This document shows positions 24,217-32,093 of a stretch of 34,490 nt of DNA, one piece after another. A program made the translations under genes and the position numbers. Under the pieces are notes generated by a model that searched no databases, was not told where the DNA came from, and was given only the letters and a program-made list of their open reading frames with translations. Positions within the stretch are counted from its first letter, which is position 1, and every line of letters begins with the position of its first letter. The DNA comes from an uncultured Clostridium sp. (GTDB lineage Bacteria; Bacillota; Clostridia; TANB77; CAG-508): assembly GCA_946497905.1 (NCBI GenBank), contig CAMMMI010000004.1, positions 1 to 34,490 on the forward strand, given 5' to 3'.

Positions 24217-24906
24217 CTATAATATTTTATTCAATTCTGTTTCAATATTTTTCTTATCGCCTTCATCATGTTCATTTTTTAAAATGAATTTGTTATATCC
24301 TTTTTTTACTAATATCTTATAAGTACTCCATACTTCTTGAGGAATATCCATTTTAATTTGCCAACCCTTTTTATAAAACATTTCCATTCTTTGTATGTCT
24401 CCAACTAAAACATTAACCCATTCATTTCCGTTTTTCTTATAATAGTCTTCACAACTAACATTTTCCGAATGAACAATAACTTCATATTCTGGCATTATTT
24501 TCTTAAATGCTGCATAAGCTCTTTTTTCATCATAAGGTTTACATACAACTATACATGATTTTATATTTAATTTTTCTTTTTCTATTAATCTTTTAGAAAA
24601 TCTAAAATTATCTCCTGTATTTGTAGATTCTTTCTCTAAATATATATCTTCTCTTGGAACACCTTTTGACATAGCAATTTTTGTGAATTTTTCTGCCTCT
24701 GTCTCATTCCATAATTTATATGTAATTTTCCCTAAACCTCCTGAAAATATTATTTTGTTAGCATACCCACTTAAATATAGTTCTGACGAAATATTAGCCA
24801 CATTTATATCCATTGCTCCCAATCCAATAATACAATCTGAATGTTTGAGTTCGTGATGCATTTTCATATAATTCCATAAAATTTGAATTAACTCTATATC
24901 TTCCAT
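24217..24906 (-). CDS. YdcF-family (DUF218) protein
   Basis: 229 residues. Characteristic segments are DCIIGLGAMDINVA, GYANKIIFSGG, GVPREDIYLEKESTNTGDNFRFS and CIVVCKPYDEKRAYAAF, which give the DUF218/YdcF Rossmann-like fold. Some relatives bind S-adenosylmethionine or act in envelope metabolism; this soluble type is often found among small accessory enzymes. No membrane segment. A GGAG site lies eight bases before the ATG. It is flanked on both sides by pieces that look like one Nudix gene, so it seems to have been inserted there. Confidence 0.8.
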   Translation of the reverse strand: MEDIELIQILWNYMKMHHELKHSDCIIGLGAMDINVANISSELYLSGYANKIIFSGGLGKITYKLWNETEAEKFTKIAMSKGVPREDIYLEKESTNTGDNFRFSKRLIEKEKLNIKSCIVVCKPYDEKRAYAAFKKIMPEYEVIVHSENVSCEDYYKKNGNEWVNVLVGDIQRMEMFYKKGWQIKMDIPQEVWSTYKILVKKGYNKFILKNEHDEGDKKNIETELNKIL

Positions 24907-24910
24907 AAAG

Positions 24911-25026
24911 TCATCTCCTTTTCTTATCTATTATAGTTAAAATTTTTCCGTAATATTTCTTTTTAGCTTCCTTAGCTATTAATATTTTATCACCTTTTCA
25001 ATAATTTCCCCTACTACTAGTTCCAT
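24911..25026 (-). pseudogene. N-terminal remnant of a Nudix hydrolase with a frameshift
   Basis: From the ATG at 25026 the frame reads MELVVGEIIEK and then stops early. In the next frame the natural continuation is GDKILIAKEAKKKYYGK, as in Nudix proteins, where this normally leads to WxLPGGHxE. One A appears to be missing from an A run. After YYGK the match ends and the ribosome binding site of the YdcF gene follows. It starts five bases after the metallophosphoesterase stop. Confidence 0.6.
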
Positions 25027-25030
25027 TTTT

Positions 25031-25867
25031 CTAAAATTTATCTACATCTACTCCTAATTTTTTAAAGTTTTCGTTAACTTTAGTCATATCTCTATACATA
25101 CCTTGTTTTAGTTCGAATTTGTAGTCTTCTTTTTCAATATTTAACATTTCATCTTCTAATTCCCTATCAATATCATAAGGCACTTTTATAAACTGAAATG
25201 AAATACCTAACGAATACTCTTTATTGCTATATTCCCCTTCAATTATTAGATAATTACTTTTCGTAGTCTCTAAGACATTACTATCTTTGTTTTTATTTCT
25301 TACAACATCGAAAGAATTTCCTACACTTCCTACATTTATTATGGTTTTATTATATATTTTATCCATATATGGATGATGAATATGACCATATATTACAATA
25401 TCTGCAATCTCCTGTGATTGTGTATTTTTACTTGGCAAAAACATTTGATATTTAGTTTCAATGCTATCCACATTTAATATTGGTCTATTATTAACAATAG
25501 GTGTTGCATGAAATAACCTGACTAAACTTCCACTCATATAAAATTCATAACAAAATGGTAAGTTTAATAAATATTCTCTATCTTGTTTACTTATTAATGA
25601 TTGATTCCATTTTATTCTTTTTTGCTCTTGTTCTAGCATTTTCCCTATATTTTTGTGTTCCATTGAAAAGTAACTATCCGTATTTCCTTGCAATACTACA
25701 TTACATTTTTTCTTTATCAATTCTATACATTGTTTAGAATGTACTCCTTTTGCTATTATATCGCCTAAACATATGATTTTGTCTACTCTTCTTTTTTCTA
25801 TATCTTCTATTGTTGCTTTTAAAGCTTCTATATTTCCATGTATATCTGAAATAATTGCTATTTTCAT
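25031..25867 (-). CDS. Calcineurin-like metallophosphoesterase
   Basis: 278 residues from the ATG at 25867 (GGAG eight bases upstream). The two-metal phosphoesterase motifs are complete: IISDIHGNIEAL, ICLGDIIAKG, LQGNTDSY and IYGHIHHPY followed by INVGSVGNSFD. This YfcE/MJ0936-like type hydrolyses phosphodiesters or nucleotides; the substrate is not evident. The C-terminal 70 residues are an extension of unknown fold. Soluble, no signal peptide. It is in one direction with the YdcF gene and the Nudix debris. Confidence 0.88.
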   Translation of the reverse strand: MKIAIISDIHGNIEALKATIEDIEKRRVDKIICLGDIIAKGVHSKQCIELIKKKCNVVLQGNTDSYFSMEHKNIGKMLEQEQKRIKWNQSLISKQDREYLLNLPFCYEFYMSGSLVRLFHATPIVNNRPILNVDSIETKYQMFLPSKNTQSQEIADIVIYGHIHHPYMDKIYNKTIINVGSVGNSFDVVRNKNKDSNVLETTKSNYLIIEGEYSNKEYSLGISFQFIKVPYDIDRELEDEMLNIEKEDYKFELKQGMYRDMTKVNENFKKLGVDVDKF

Positions 25868-26115
25868 CTCACACACTCCAGTTTTTATTTTAGTAAATTT
25901 CTATATAATAATATAAGTTATTTTTTGTGTTTTTTTAGATTTAGTCCATCTTCCATATTTATTTTTGTTGGTATAATATCATATAAGAATCTTCATCATA
26001 ATTATATGATTATTTTAACACAGCATTATAAATCTTACAATAACTAAAAATCATAAAATATGATTAATATGTTATAGTTTTCATAATTGATATTTTTGTA
26101 TTTTTCTTCATGACC

Positions 26116-26307
26116 TCATATTATTATATTATTTTTCTGTACAACAAAAATACCCTCTAAAACATATACTTTATATTTTATATGCCTTAAAAGGTATGAT
26201 TGGATAATACTTGTGTTTAATTCTGGAACATTTAATTTTCCTGATGCTTTTTCTATATCCTTAACAAATTCTACTTTTAAATTATAATCTTCTACATGTA
26301 CTGGAAA
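26116..26307 (-). pseudogene. Orphan coding remnant in a 480-base gap
   Basis: A 63-codon open stretch between two stops has no usable start. It reads as protein-like sequence (PVHVEDYNLKVEFVKDIEK, LNVPELNTSIIQSYLLRHI, YKVYVLEGIFVV). It has the composition of the neighbouring genes but no recognised family, and is probably the 3' end of a lost gene. The rest of the gap 25868-26350 is AT-rich with nothing I can name. Confidence 0.4.
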
Positions 26308-26350
26308 TTATTTATTATTTACGTTATTGTAAAATATATGTATTAATATA

Positions 26351-26968
26351 TTATATTTTTATTTTATATTTTTTAAAATCCTCTAGTAATTTTTTAGTTC
26401 CATATTTTTCTCTGTTTAAAACATGTCCTTTCATGCCAAGTTTTTGTCCTGCAACTATATTTTCTTTTCTGTCATCTATAAAAAAACATTCTTCGGGATT
26501 AATTTTACACTTTTCAAATAATTTTATATAAATTTCTTTATTTGGTTTCATAAAATGTTCTAATGCTGAAATAATATATCCATCAAAATATTTATCTATA
26601 TATCTTTTTTTCATATCCTCATAAACAGAAACATGTGTGTTGGATAGAGCATATATGTTGTATCCATTTTCTTTTAATTTCATAACTATTTCACAAATAT
26701 CATCATTCAAAATTTGATACTCTTGAAAATGATATATAATATTTTTACATGTATTTTTTAATTTCTCTGGCAATTTTTCCTGTAAAATGTTTGTAGCCTC
26801 TTTTCTTGTGATAGTTCCATTATCTAAGTCCTGCCACTCTTTAGATTTATATATATTATTTATTAGTAATTCTATATCTTTTTCATTATTAGTAAAATTC
26901 CTTAATATGATTTTAGGATTCCATGTAAGTAAAACTCCTCCAAAATCGAAAATTATATTTTTTATCAC
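26351..26968 (-). CDS. HAD-family hydrolase
   Basis: 205 residues with all four haloacid-dehalogenase motifs: IIFDFGGVL (motif I, nucleophile Asp), YALSNTH (motif II), KPNKEIY (motif III Lys) and FFIDDRKENI (motif IV). The helical cap between motifs I and II and the overall length match subfamily IA phosphatases such as YihX-like sugar-phosphate or nucleotide phosphatases. The start is GTG with AAAGGAG upstream; its GTGA overlaps the stop of the upstream Nudix gene, so the two are translationally coupled. Confidence 0.88.
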   Translation of the reverse strand: MIKNIIFDFGGVLLTWNPKIILRNFTNNEKDIELLINNIYKSKEWQDLDNGTITRKEATNILQEKLPEKLKNTCKNIIYHFQEYQILNDDICEIVMKLKENGYNIYALSNTHVSVYEDMKKRYIDKYFDGYIISALEHFMKPNKEIYIKLFEKCKINPEECFFIDDRKENIVAGQKLGMKGHVLNREKYGTKKLLEDFKKYKIKI

Positions 26969-27720
26969 TTTTTTACTCCTTTAATATCCAATTGTAATAA
27001 TGGTAATAAATACGGTCTTCTGGGATTATTTAGATTTTCTAATTCTTCCACTGCATTATCCTTTTTTAAGAAATGCAATTTTTCAAATTCTATATCTTCT
27101 CCATTTTGTTTTAATTTGTTTTTATATTTATTATATCTTTTTTCCAATTGTTCTGCTGTAATTAGAAGTATTCCTTTCATCATAGGAGCATATGAATGCC
27201 TTCTTCCTTCTGGTATTTCCAAATATTTAATTTTATATTCTCGTACTATAGACTCATCAAATAAATTGATATTAAGTTCTTCTTTCAATTCTCTTGCTAT
27301 ATTGTTAATTATATCTACTTTTCCATCTTGCTTAATATCATTTTGATCTAAATTTCCTCCACTAATTTGTAACCCTTTTGGATAAGAAGTTGTTTTATTC
27401 ATTTCTCCTATTACATAATATCCATCTTTTGTTTCTAATAATATTCCACAATTTAAATTATAACATGCATATTCTCCTTCTATCCCAACTCTTTCATCAT
27501 ATAAATAGTGTGAATAATTAGTTTTTTGAATAGTTATTTTTATTTTTTCTGATAATTCTTCGAATTTAGTTACACTATATACTTCTCCATTAAACAAATG
27601 TGGATTTTCTTTTATTTGTTCTTTCCAAAAGTTTTCTATCTTCATTTGCAATTTTTGAGGCAATTCTAATTTTTGATTATCTTTTTTCACTTCAATTTTT
27701 TTACTTAATTCCATTACCAT
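26965..27720 (-). CDS. Nudix-like hydrolase
   Basis: 251 residues. The core holds QISGGNLDQNDI followed, after an insertion, by NIARELKEELNINL, giving the REx2EE part of the Nudix box (Arg143, Glu144, Glu147, Glu148). The box is stretched by several residues compared with the consensus, as in some non-canonical Nudix enzymes. A helical N-terminal region of about 65 residues (QMKIENFWKEQIKENP) and a C-terminal tail are extra. Nudix enzymes hydrolyse a nucleoside diphosphate linked to X; the substrate is unknown. AAGGAAG lies upstream. Coupled to the HAD gene, so they may act on the same metabolite. Confidence 0.75.
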   Translation of the reverse strand: MVMELSKKIEVKKDNQKLELPQKLQMKIENFWKEQIKENPHLFNGEVYSVTKFEELSEKIKITIQKTNYSHYLYDERVGIEGEYACYNLNCGILLETKDGYYVIGEMNKTTSYPKGLQISGGNLDQNDIKQDGKVDIINNIARELKEELNINLFDESIVREYKIKYLEIPEGRRHSYAPMMKGILLITAEQLEKRYNKYKNKLKQNGEDIEFEKLHFLKKDNAVEELENLNNPRRPYLLPLLQLDIKGVKK

Positions 27721-27764
27721 ACTCTTACTTCCTTTTCTGGTCTATTTTATATTCTTTATCTGCT

Positions 27765-28166
27765 TTATCTTTCCCCTCCAACTGAAGGATGACTAGTTTG
27801 TCTAGTTTTTACTTTTTCAACTATATATTCTTTTAAAGTTTCTAATTCTTCATTAAACCTAACTCTAACATTCATTTCTCTCATTGGTAATAGAGAGTCT
27901 AACATTTGTCCAGTATAACTAGCATGAATTAAATCTTTTTCATTAATATTTTCCCAATAAGCATTATTCAATTCATATCTTAATACTTTTAATTGTATTG
28001 GCTTGTCTTTAACATCTTTACAATTTTCATAACTTTTTATTGCTGGCAAAACACGATCTAAAAATCTATCATTTAAAGCACTTCTCTTAAGCTCCTTTTT
28101 GTATCCTCTATTTGCTTTTATTAGTCTATCAACATCACTAAAAGAGAACTCTTCTTCAAATGTCAT
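27765..28166 (-). CDS. Unknown small protein, possibly a gene fragment
   Basis: 133 residues, helical and charged, including KPIQLKVLRYELNNAYWENI and LLPMREMNVRVRFNEELETLKEYIVEK. I do not recognise it. The ATG at 28166 has no good ribosome binding site, and protein-like reading extends upstream of it (IEEFQRLVDIIGK) to a stop without a start codon. It abuts the truncated Nudix gene, so it may be the surviving 3' part of a larger gene joined to it by a deletion. Confidence 0.5.
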   Translation of the reverse strand: MTFEEEFSFSDVDRLIKANRGYKKELKRSALNDRFLDRVLPAIKSYENCKDVKDKPIQLKVLRYELNNAYWENINEKDLIHASYTGQMLDSLLPMREMNVRVRFNEELETLKEYIVEKVKTRQTSHPSVGGER

Positions 28167-28200
28167 TTTACCAATTATATCAACTAATCTTTGAAATTCT

Positions 28201-28557
28201 TCAATATACAGTTAATATTTCTAGTCCATATATTCCGTCACTTAATAACTTTAAGTTATTAAGTTCTGTTTCCTCTTCCGCTTCTTTTAATGCAACATAC
28301 AATAAGTCACTATTTCCATCAGCATGTCCACCCGTCCATGCCCATGATTTATAAATATTATGATAAATCATCAATACTTTAGTTCTATCTTTGTTTATTA
28401 TCCAATTAGATACTGTGAAATGACACATTTTATTTTTTCTTGTTAATACGTCTTCAAATTTATCTATATATTCAAGCATTAGTTCTTTATCACTTGTTTC
28501 TTGTTCATTATATGGTATATATTTTTCGATTTGTTCTTTTAATTTCAAAATTTCCAT
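28201..28557 (-). pseudogene. C-terminally truncated Nudix protein
   Basis: 118 residues matching the N-terminal two thirds of a common clostridial Nudix hydrolase: PYNEQE, FEDVLTRKNKMCHFTVSNWIIN, MIYHNIYKSWAWTGGHADG and LKEAEEETEL. The Nudix box is also degenerate: the REx2EExG part reads KEAEEETE and the earlier Glu is missing. The frame stops at LEILTVY, where relatives continue with GHxKxGKYVxSHLHLNVTY and about 60 more residues. The start has an AAAGG site. Probably non-functional. Confidence 0.65.
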
Positions 28558-28609
28558 CTACCTTTCTTTCTAATTTTTTATTAATTCTAAACCTTTTATA
28601 TATCTCTCT

Positions 28610-29101
28610 TTATTCTATCAATCCTCCTGTACAATGAAGTTCATAAATTAATTTATTATCCTTATATATCTGTTCTATTCCATCAAAATTTTCAATTGTT
28701 CCTGTAGTTTCAAATGTATAAACATATTCATTATTCTCAAATTGACTTATCCCTCTAACAGGAATAACACTTTTATCTTCTCCTACTTTCATAAGGGCTG
28801 GTCTTAATGCATTATCCATTGTTTCCTCTCCAAGTGTATCGTCAAATGTAACTCCATAATAGTTCATTCCCCATACTGGTTTATTACTATCACAATATAC
28901 CATTTCTTCTCCCATAAATTTAGTACCACCAAAATATGTATCATGATATATATATTTTTTGTTATTTATTTTTTCTTCATAATGATAGTCTGATGAACCT
29001 ATTCTGCTTGATTTTGTTTTTTCTATTGTACTATTGGCATAAGTTGACTTCTTTGCTTTAATTAAAAAATCAATAAATGTGTTATTTATCATATTTTCCA
29101 T
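28610..29101 (-). CDS. DUF5680-type protein
   Basis: 163 residues. NTFIDFLIKAKKSTYANS followed by SSRIGSSDYHYEE, YIYHDTYFGGTKFMGEE and PVWGMNYYGV correspond to my memory of the DUF5680 domain, which occurs alone or at the C-terminus of clostridial regulators. No DNA-binding part is present here. Function unknown; a small-molecule binding or enzymatic fold is plausible. A GGAGG site lies nine bases before the ATG, and it follows the cupin gene by 30 bases. Confidence 0.65.
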   Translation of the reverse strand: MENMINNTFIDFLIKAKKSTYANSTIEKTKSSRIGSSDYHYEEKINNKKYIYHDTYFGGTKFMGEEMVYCDSNKPVWGMNYYGVTFDDTLGEETMDNALRPALMKVGEDKSVIPVRGISQFENNEYVYTFETTGTIENFDGIEQIYKDNKLIYELHCTGGLIE

Positions 29102-29131
29102 GTTAATTATCCTCCAATTTCACCGTTATAT

Positions 29132-29476
29132 TTAATCTATTAACTTATATTGTTCTGCTGACCATGCTGGTGTACATGCCATAGATATTACACAATATTC
29201 AGTATCATAATAATATTTTTCATTAGGCTCTATTAAAATAGAATCACCTTTTGAAAATTCAATCCTTTTATTTTCAAAATTTAATGTTCCTTTACCTTCT
29301 ATAACATATATTAATTCTTTACTTACAAGATTTACTCCATATCCACAATCTGGATATCTCCCATTAATTGTTGCTATTCCTAAATCTATTTCTTTATCAT
29401 TAAATGAATATTCCAATGTTTTACATTTATCACTATTCTTTCCTTTTAAGGCATTATCATATTTAATAATTTCCAT
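29132..29476 (-). CDS. Small cupin-domain protein
   Basis: 114 residues folding as a single cupin barrel: ELIYVIEGKGTLNFENKRIEF, then GDSILIEPNEKYYYD. The usual metal-binding His residues of motif 1 (GxxHxHxxxE) are absent, so it may bind a ligand without metal. A GGAG site precedes the ATG. First gene of a run with the DUF5680 gene. Confidence 0.75.
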   Translation of the reverse strand: MEIIKYDNALKGKNSDKCKTLEYSFNDKEIDLGIATINGRYPDCGYGVNLVSKELIYVIEGKGTLNFENKRIEFSKGDSILIEPNEKYYYDTEYCVISMACTPAWSAEQYKLID

Positions 29477-29594
29477 TTTTTATTAGCTCCATTCTTTAAA
29501 TTTTGCAACATAATGTTACAATTTTCATATTTTCTCATTTATATCATAAAATTGCTATAAATACAATTAATTTCTAGATTTTATTATTCAATGC

Positions 29595-29621
29595 AAAAAA
29601 TAACAGATAATTTCTTATCTG
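29595..29621 (-). terminator. Terminator behind the tRNA-like remnant
   Basis: On the minus strand CAGATAA-gaaa-TTATCTG is followed by TTATTTTTT. It stands just past the tRNA-Gln-like fragment, as it would behind a tRNA gene. Confidence 0.7.
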
Positions 29622-29628
29622 CTATCTA

Positions 29629-29674
29629 TAGCTAGGCTGGCTAAATTCGAACCAGCGCATGGCACAGTCAAAGT
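29629..29674 (-). tRNA. Decayed 3' half of tRNA-Gln (TTG)
   Basis: On the minus strand the stretch contains ACTTTGAC (anticodon loop with TTG), CATGCGCTGGTTCGAAT (variable loop and T arm) and AGCCAGCCTAGCTA in place of the usual AGCTAGCCCAGCCA. It matches my memory of clostridial tRNA-Gln from the anticodon to the 3' end with several changes. The 5' half is absent, the anticodon stem cannot pair, and CCA is altered to CTA, so it is not a working tRNA. Such 3' halves are typical of attachment-site remnants of elements that integrate into tRNA genes. No integrase is present. Confidence 0.65.
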
Positions 29675-29694
29675 TTTTGAATTTGACTGTTTTA
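29665..29694 (+). terminator. Plus-strand terminator-like hairpin
   Basis: CAGTCAAA pairs with TTTGACTG (nine-base loop), followed by TTTTAT. It overlaps the 5' end of the tRNA-like fragment. The rest of 29695-29936 is AT-rich without a visible gene; TGAGAttttttTCTCA near 29916-29931, just before the promoter, may be an operator. Confidence 0.5.
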
Positions 29695-29936
29695 TACTAT
29701 TTTTTATTTATGTTTAACATTTGATAAAATGCCTATTTTTAAGCAAATTTTAAAATTATTTTTAATGTTTTTTGATTTAATAATGTTTATCAATTTTTGA
29801 ATTTTTTAGAGATTTTGTTAGACCTAAAAAATATTTAATAAATAACAGTAGTTTATCTCATGATATTTTTAATATTGTATATTTTTATAAATTTTGCACA
29901 AAATAATATCGCATTTGAGATTTTTTCTCATTTTTA

Positions 29937-29964
29937 TTGACTTTTTAATAAAAATTCATATAAT
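29937..29964 (+). promoter_or_regulatory. Probable promoter of the RloA/RloB-like module
   Basis: TTGACT (29937-29942), a 16-base spacer and TATAAT (29959-29964). The start codon lies only about 22 bases downstream, so the leader is very short. Confidence 0.7.
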
Positions 29965-29986
29965 ACTATTATAGGAGATGAGAACA

Positions 29987-31228
29987 ATGTTAATAAAATT
30001 TAATTTTAAAAACTTCAAATCTTTTAAAAATGAAAATTGTTTAGATATGGAAGCAGCCTCTATTAAAGAACATGAGTATAATACAATTAATATTAAAGAT
30101 AAAAAATACTTAAAGGTTGCTGCTATTTATGGTGCAAATGCAAGTGGAAAAACTAATGTATTAGAAGCATTTGAATTTATGAAGGAAAAATTAATGATTA
30201 GTGATGACACAAATATGAACAGTTCTGAAATAGACAACTATTACAACTTTTCTTTTGATGAAAAAACTAGAAATGAACCAATTGCATTAGAAGTTACTTT
30301 TTTAGCCGAAAACAAAAAAATATATCAGTATGGATTTGAGATAAAGAATAAAGTCATTGATTCTGAATGGTTATATGTTAAAAAAGTAAACAAATCCACC
30401 CCTATTTTTGATAGAGATGAAAATAAAGTCAGATTTAATAAATCTTATAAAGCTAAAATAAACAAATTTGATGTTGACTCTAACTCTTTGTTTTTGAGCC
30501 TATATCGAAAAATAGAAAAAGATAATGAAGATTTTAAAAGTGTTTATAATTGGTTTTTAAATAGCTATTACTTAGATTTAAGAAATCCTAAATTTGAAAA
30601 TAGAATTAATCATTTAATCTCTTCAAAAATTATTAATGATAAAGAATACAAAAAAAGATTAGTTGAGTTTATAAAAGTATTTGATTTAGGCATTGATGAT
30701 ATAGAAGTAAAAACAAGAGATATAAAAGATATTAATAATGGTGCACTTTCAAGAATAGAATTAAAAGCTGTCCATAAAAATGAAAATGGAGAGAAAACAC
30801 TTTTACCTTTTTCATTAGAATCAAAAGGAACTTTAAAAATGTTTTATTTATATAACTTTATAATGGATGCGTTAGAAGATGGAAGTAGACTATTTATTGA
30901 TGAATTAGATGCTAAACTACACCCTCTTTTAACAAGATATATTATTAATTTATTTCATGATAAAGAAAAAAATCTTGGTAATGGCCAGTTGATTTATACA
31001 ACACATGATATAACAAATTTAAATAAAGAAACTTTTAGAAGAGATGAAATTTGGTTTACTGAAAAAGATAACTATGGTGTTTCTGAATTATTTTCTCTAT
31101 CTGATTATAAAATTGACAATACCAAAGTTAGAAATGATGCAACTTATAATAAGGATTATATAACTGGAAGATATGGTGCTATTCCAGTATTTGAAGAATT
31201 TAATATAAAAACCAATGAGAAATCATGA
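29987..31228 (+). CDS. rloA: RloA-like AAA ATPase
   Basis: 413 residues from the ATG at 29987, chosen because AGGAG lies about nine bases before it; an ATG at 29978 touches the site. The opening FNFKNFKSFKNE, Walker A GANASGKT (about 49-56), signature-like LESKGTLKMFYL, Walker B LFIDELDAKLHP (about 302-313) and TTHDITNLN belong to the AAA_15/AAA_21, SMC-like ATPases. Paired with a downstream RloB protein this is the RloA/RloB arrangement, related to AbiL-type abortive-infection genes. It has its own promoter and overlaps rloB by 14 bases. The ATPase looks intact. Confidence 0.82.
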   Translation: MLIKFNFKNFKSFKNENCLDMEAASIKEHEYNTINIKDKKYLKVAAIYGANASGKTNVLEAFEFMKEKLMISDDTNMNSSEIDNYYNFSFDEKTRNEPIALEVTFLAENKKIYQYGFEIKNKVIDSEWLYVKKVNKSTPIFDRDENKVRFNKSYKAKINKFDVDSNSLFLSLYRKIEKDNEDFKSVYNWFLNSYYLDLRNPKFENRINHLISSKIINDKEYKKRLVEFIKVFDLGIDDIEVKTRDIKDINNGALSRIELKAVHKNENGEKTLLPFSLESKGTLKMFYLYNFIMDALEDGSRLFIDELDAKLHPLLTRYIINLFHDKEKNLGNGQLIYTTHDITNLNKETFRRDEIWFTEKDNYGVSELFSLSDYKIDNTKVRNDATYNKDYITGRYGAIPVFEEFNIKTNEKS

Positions 31229-31853
31229 TAAAAGCAGAAATAAGGTAGCTTCTAAAAAATTAGCCCCACCTAACTACCTTATTATCTGTGAAGGCAAAGA
31301 AACATGGCCTAATTATTTTAACGGTTTAAAACAAAAGATAAATAAAAAATTTGGAGATAGAATCAGTATTATACCTGCTATAAAAATAAAAGGTACTGGC
31401 TTAAATACTGAAAGTTTAGTTAAATATGCAAAACAGTAAATAAATAAATCTCCCAAAGTTTACGGACAAGTTTGGGTAGTATTTGATAAAGATGATTATA
31501 GTGATGAGCAATTTGATAATGCAATAAAATTAAATGAATATAATTCTGCTTGGTCTAATCCAAATTTTGAAATTTGGTTATTATCACATTTTAAAAAAAT
31601 TACTACTCCCCTATCAAAAAATAATACTTCAAAAGAACTAAAGAAAGAATTTCATAATGCTGATTTAGGTAGTTATTCTAAAGATGATAAAAAAATTTTC
31701 GAGAAGGTAACAAAAGATAATAGATTAGAAAGTGCTATTAAAAACTCTAAAGAAATATATGAAGAATTTACTTGCATTTCTTCTAATGCAAGTAAAAATC
31801 CTTGCACTACAGTTTTTATGTTAGTGGAAGATTTGAGTGAATATTTGAAATGA
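31215..31853 (+). pseudogene. rloB: RloB-like gene interrupted by one in-frame TAA
   Basis: The frame begins MRNHDKSRNKVASKK and YLIICEGKETWPNYFNGL (a TOPRIM-like opening with the Glu), reaches TAA at 31437-31439, and continues in the same frame without a shift: SPKVYGQVWVVFDKDDYSDE, then SNPNFEIWLLSHF, to TGA at 31851. With the stop ignored the protein would be 212 residues, normal for RloB, and both halves match the family. A nonsense change (for example AAA to TAA) is the simplest explanation. The upstream half alone (74 residues) and the downstream half without a start are unlikely to work. RloA is intact, so the loss may be recent. Confidence 0.8.
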
Positions 31854-31864
31854 AAGGGTATTTT

Positions 31865-31889
31865 GCACCTCGTATGAGGTGTTTTTTTA
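31865..31889 (+). terminator. Intrinsic terminator after rloB
   Basis: CACCTC-gtat-GAGGTG followed by seven T, 12 bases past the rloB stop. Confidence 0.9.
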
Positions 31890-31917
31890 TTTTAATTTTA
31901 TGAAAGGAGCTGATTTT

Positions 31918-32004
31918 ATGCTAATTCCAAACGAATTATATAACCTATTACAAAAATTAAATATATCTTTAAATACATTTTCTTTCAAACTTTCGATATG
32001 CTAA
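31918..32004 (+). CDS. Short 28-codon frame behind a good ribosome binding site
   Basis: AAAGGAG lies eight bases before an ATG; the frame reads MLIPNELYNLLQKLNISL and ends at TAA after 28 codons. It could be a small peptide gene or the truncated start of a lost gene. It converges on the short minus frame at 32001-32072. Confidence 0.3.
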   Translation: MLIPNELYNLLQKLNISLNTFSFKLSIC

Positions 32005-32072
32005 TTCACACATGCATTTAAAGCTCTTTGTTTTACTAATTCTTCAATTTCTTCTAAACCTTTATTTTCCAT
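32001..32072 (-). CDS. Short 23-codon frame resembling the start of the protease
   Basis: ATG at 32072 opens MENKGLEEIEELVKQR and stops after 23 codons. The first residues resemble the start of the upstream protease (MENQKGLEEF). It follows that gene by 21 bases on the same strand and has only a weak ribosome binding site. Probably the leftover start of a second, deleted copy. Confidence 0.3.
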   Translation of the reverse strand: MENKGLEEIEELVKQRALNACVN

Positions 32073-32093
32073 TCTAAATCTATCTTTCTACAA

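Noticed and set aside
24016..29476. Possible prophage or integrative element
   Set aside because: No integrase, recombinase, capsid, terminase or replication genes are present; only single-domain enzymes and debris.
31437..31439. Reassigned stop codon or selenocysteine-like recoding in rloB
   Set aside because: The codon is TAA, other genes here end normally at TAA, and no recoding structure is apparent; a nonsense change is simpler.
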